Below, piece after piece: positions 33,471-35,612 of a stretch of DNA of 35,612 nt. Source of the stretch: Planctomycetota bacterium (GTDB lineage Bacteria > Planctomycetota > UBA1135 > UBA2386); assembly GCA_029936315.1 (NCBI GenBank), contig JAPYTD010000009.1, positions 1-35,612 of the forward strand, read 5' to 3'. Made by a program: the position numbers and the translations under genes. Position 1 is the first letter of the stretch. The number at the start of each line of letters is the position of its first letter. A model generated the notes under the pieces. That model searched no databases and was not told the origin of the DNA. It saw nothing but the letters and a program-made list of their open reading frames with translations.

Positions 33471-33499
33471 TTGGGCCGAGAGCCCCGCTCGCGTAGAGT
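33471..33499 (+). promoter_or_regulatory. Weak sigma70-like promoter for the HU gene
   Basis: TTGGGC at 33471-33476 and TAGAGT at 33494-33499 are separated by 17 bases. Each box keeps only the core of the consensus. The predicted start of transcription is about 36 bases before the ATG. Confidence 0.3.
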
Positions 33500-33541
33500 C
33501 CGGCGCAACCTCACCTCGCCGACACCCAACCGTAACGACAC

Positions 33542-33817
33542 ATGAACAAGGCAGAACTCATCGCCGGCGTGCAAAACAACCTCGGCGCGGAATGCTCGAA
33601 GGCCCATGCAGAACGCGCCGTCAACGCATTCTTAGCTGCTGTCGAGCAAGGGCTTCAGAAGGATGGAACCGTCCAGATCGTCGGCTTCGGGACCTTCGCG
33701 GTTAAGGACCGCAAGGCCCGCATGGGCCGCAATCCGCAGACCCGAGAGCCGATGCACATTGCCGCATCACGCACCGTCGGCTTTCGGCCCGGCACTGGCC
33801 TACGCGGCAGCGTCTGA
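33542..33817 (+). CDS. HU/IHF-family DNA-binding protein
   Basis: Encodes 91 residues from ATG 33542, the normal length. MNKAELIAGV starts helix 1, and VQIVGFGTFAVKDRKARMGRNPQTREPMHI holds the DNA-bending beta arm with the conserved R-N-P motif. Ends FRPGTGLRGSV. Such proteins bend and compact DNA as homo- or heterodimers. Whether it is an HU or an IHF subunit cannot be told from this sequence. It is convergent with mnmA. Confidence 0.95.
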   Translation: MNKAELIAGVQNNLGAECSKAHAERAVNAFLAAVEQGLQKDGTVQIVGFGTFAVKDRKARMGRNPQTREPMHIAASRTVGFRPGTGLRGSV

Positions 33818-33824
33818 CGGATAC

Positions 33825-33856
33825 CTGCGCGGCGGTGTTTCTGCGCGGCGGTGTTC
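33825..33856. repeat. 16-base tandem duplication after the HU gene
   Basis: CTGCGCGGCGGTGTTT is followed directly by CTGCGCGGCGGTGTTC, 15 of 16 bases identical. It starts eight bases after the HU stop. Confidence 0.85.
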
Positions 33857-33863
33857 GCGCCGC
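33845..33863. terminator. Hairpin between HU and mnmA
   Basis: GCGGCG at 33845-33850 pairs with CGCCGC at 33858-33863 around a seven-base loop. It lies between convergent genes and could terminate both. It has no T-run. Confidence 0.4.
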
Positions 33864-33876
33864 ATCGCCAGGCACC

Positions 33877-34920
33877 TCACGCCGAGCCGTCGATCCAACC
33901 GCCACCCAGCACCTGGGTGCCGCGGTAGAACACGGCCGCTTGACCTGGCGTGATCGCTTCGACCGGTTCGGCAAACTCGACGCGCACCTTGGTGCCCTCT
34001 GGGGTCACCTTGGCAGCAACCGGCACGTGACGCGCGCGCACCTTGACGTCGCTGGCAAAGGCATCGCTGTCCGTCGGTGCATCCACAAGCCACCGCACGC
34101 CGTCGACAAACATCACGCTGCGCTGCAAGCCTTCGCGCGGCACCAACGTCACATCACCGGAGTCCGGCGCGATCGACGCAACGTAGTGGGGCGTACCTAG
34201 TGCCGGCAGGCCCTTACGTTGGCCTACCGTGAAGCCGTCCAAGCCATTGTGTTCGCCGAGAACCTTGCCGAACGCGTCGACAAACTTGCCGGGCTTGCCC
34301 GCGCCACCGCGGGTGCGCACGACATCGCGGTAGTCGCCACTGGTGACAAAACAGATATCCATCGACTCGGCCTTCGCGGCCGTCACCAGATTTGCCTCAC
34401 TCGCCAGAGCGCGCACTTCGGCCTTGGTCATGCCACCGAGCGGGAACAACGTGCGCTGCAATGCCGCGCGCTCGACGCCAAACAGATAGTAGGTCTGGTC
34501 CTTGTCTGCGTCGGCCGCAAGGTGAAGTTCGCCATCATGGGCCACGGCGTAGTGACCGGTCGCGACCATTTCGGCACCGACGTCGTCGGCCAACTTGAAA
34601 AGGTGCCCGAATTTCAGGTCCTGGTTGCACAAGACACACGGGTTGGGCGTGCGACCGGCGCGGTATTCGGCCGCGAAGTGGTCCATGAGCCGGGCGAACT
34701 CCTGCTCGTAGTCGACCGCATAGAATGGAATGCCCAAACGATCCGCCACCACCGACGCGTCCCGGGCGTCACTGGCCGAACAGCACGACTTCTCCTGGGC
34801 AGACTTGCCCGCCACGCCGTTGCGCATGAACACACCAACTACATCGTGGCCCTGCTGTTGGAGCATCAGGGCGACCACGCTGCTGTCGACGCCACCGGAC
34901 ATCGCTACCAGAACTCGCAT
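33877..34920 (-). CDS. mnmA: tRNA 2-thiouridylase MnmA
   Basis: Encodes 347 residues from ATG 34920; 30 upstream in-frame codons are not family-like. SGGVDSS at 8-14 is the PP-loop that activates the uridine with ATP. Cys95 in TPNPCVLCN and Cys190 in ESMDICFV are the two catalytic cysteines that carry and transfer sulfur to U34 of tRNAs for Lys, Glu and Gln. The C-terminal beta-barrel domain (GFTVGQRKGLPALGTPHYV ... ITPGQAAVFY) is complete. It is divergent from yajC. Confidence 0.96.
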   Translation of the reverse strand: MRVLVAMSGGVDSSVVALMLQQQGHDVVGVFMRNGVAGKSAQEKSCCSASDARDASVVADRLGIPFYAVDYEQEFARLMDHFAAEYRAGRTPNPCVLCNQDLKFGHLFKLADDVGAEMVATGHYAVAHDGELHLAADADKDQTYYLFGVERAALQRTLFPLGGMTKAEVRALASEANLVTAAKAESMDICFVTSGDYRDVVRTRGGAGKPGKFVDAFGKVLGEHNGLDGFTVGQRKGLPALGTPHYVASIAPDSGDVTLVPREGLQRSVMFVDGVRWLVDAPTDSDAFASDVKVRARHVPVAAKVTPEGTKVRVEFAEPVEAITPGQAAVFYRGTQVLGGGWIDGSA

Positions 34921-35066
34921 CGTTGTTTCCGCAGTATTAATCGCGGGGCGGACAGGATGCGCTTCTTTGGCTGCAACACAAGGCAATCGGTCCCTATACT
35001 CCTGGCCCATTTTCGGCCCCGTTCTGACTGAGCCCTTTCAGCGCCCCGCTTTCGAGCAACCACCCG

Positions 35067-35540
35067 ATGTCGCAAACGACGATCTACGTTCCCTTCGCCT
35101 TCGCCCGTTCGACCCAAGACCCCCAGTCGCGCTCGGACAACCCGACGCCGGCTCCGGGCTCGACCGGCACTTCTGGCTCGACTCAGATGCCGACGACCGG
35201 CGCTACGGGCACCGCAGCGGACCCGAACGGCCAGAATCAGACGACAGGCGGCAGCCCATGCGGTGGCGACATGATGTGGCTGATGCCGATGTTCTTGGTC
35301 CTCATGTACTTCATGATGATCCGTCCGGAGCAGAAGCGGAAGAAGGCGCAGCAGGCCTTGCTGTCGTCGATCAAGGTCGGCGACACCGTCGTCATGCTGA
35401 GCGGGATGCACTCCGAGGTTACCTCGCTCGACGACAAGACCGTGACGGTGCGCACGGAAGACGGCAGCTTGATCAAGTTCGATCGCAGCGCGGTGGCGCG
35501 CATCGTTCGTGACGACGCCGAGGTCGCGCCGGCCAAGTAG
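35067..35540 (+). CDS. yajC: Sec translocase accessory protein YajC with long N-terminal extension
   Basis: Encodes 157 residues from ATG 35067. One membrane helix at about 69-85 (MMWLMPMFLVLMYFMMI) is followed by RPEQKRKKAQQALLSSIKVGDTVVMLSGMHSEVTSLDD, the family signature. YajC associates with SecDF. Residues 1-66 are Ser/Thr/Gly/Pro-rich, low complexity, and beyond the usual 85-110-residue length. A start at Met41 would shorten but not remove it. secD would be expected downstream, but the window ends in a repeat. Confidence 0.92.
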   Translation: MSQTTIYVPFAFARSTQDPQSRSDNPTPAPGSTGTSGSTQMPTTGATGTAADPNGQNQTTGGSPCGGDMMWLMPMFLVLMYFMMIRPEQKRKKAQQALLSSIKVGDTVVMLSGMHSEVTSLDDKTVTVRTEDGSLIKFDRSAVARIVRDDAEVAPAK

Positions 35541-35551
35541 TAAGCAACCAC

Positions 35552-35612
35552 GACATCAGCACCCGGGACATCAGCAATCGGGACATCAGCAATCGGGACA
35601 TCAGCAATCGGG
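35552..35612. repeat. 15-base tandem repeat running off the window end
   Basis: GACATCAGCACCCGG is followed by three copies of GACATCAGCAATCGG, plus one further base at the edge. It begins 11 bases after the yajC stop. All three forward frames stay open within it (units GTSAI, GHQQS or DISNR), so it may lie in the start of the next gene or in the spacer. Confidence 0.95.

Noticed and set aside
35552..35612. Possible CRISPR array
   Set aside because: Units are 15 bases with no spacers and no cas genes nearby. It is a plain tandem repeat.

Overview
The window is a GC-rich bacterial chromosome segment, by eye somewhat above 60% G+C, with about 25 intact genes. It looks like a member of the Planctomycetota. 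The pointers are: secreted proteins ending in a beta-sandwich-like tail that starts FGTG; prepilin-type GFTLIELLIV proteins; a membrane TMTC/TPR protein; several genes without an obvious Shine-Dalgarno sequence; and signal peptides that nearly all end in Ala-Gln or Ser-Gln. This assignment is an inference. No rRNA, tRNA, CRISPR array, insertion sequence or prophage was recognised.

Layout. 1-5.4 kb: the tail of an unidentified gene, a 40-codon orphan signal-peptide frame, a secreted diheme cytochrome c peroxidase-like protein, a convergent S9 prolyl-oligopeptidase-type peptidase with a strong shared hairpin between them, a small Cys-motif protein, a two-CBS-domain protein and a short secreted protein that looks truncated. 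5.4-10.5 kb: a TMTC-like membrane protein with TPRs, divergent from a 925-residue molybdopterin oxidoreductase, which overlaps by one base a broken isocitrate lyase/PEP mutase family gene. 10.5-18.2 kb: a tight minus-strand run of LolD-like ATPase, FtsX/MacB-type permease, a propeller-membrane protein, an HTTM-type membrane protein and aspS, mostly with overlapping ends. 18.4-20.7 kb: an RlmN-family radical SAM methyltransferase convergent with a three-domain FKBP-type protein.

21.1-29.4 kb: a complete F-type ATP synthase operon on the minus strand, in the order AtpZ-like, AtpI-like, atpB, atpE, atpF, atpH, atpA, atpG, atpD, atpC. Oddities are a signal peptide on the a subunit, an Ala-rich N-terminal extension on the c subunit and repeat-built hydrophilic ends on both assembly factors. 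29.5-33.3 kb is accessory: a secreted protein, a prepilin N-terminal remnant in a repeat-rich spacer, a small AT-hook/HTH protein, a prepilin-like protein and a HEAT-repeat lipoprotein. 33.5-35.6 kb: an HU-family protein, mnmA, yajC and the start of a 15-base tandem repeat that runs off the end.

The housekeeping content is energy conversion (ATP synthase), translation (aspS, mnmA, rlmN), envelope biogenesis (LolD-like ABC pair, yajC, FKBP) and nucleoid structure (HU). I see no phage-defence or biosynthetic cluster. The most unusual items are the HTTM/propeller pair translationally coupled to aspS, the AT-hook/HTH protein with palindromic and repeated DNA beside its 3' end, the three-domain FKBP with a degenerate middle domain, and the recurring short tandem repeats at protein ends.
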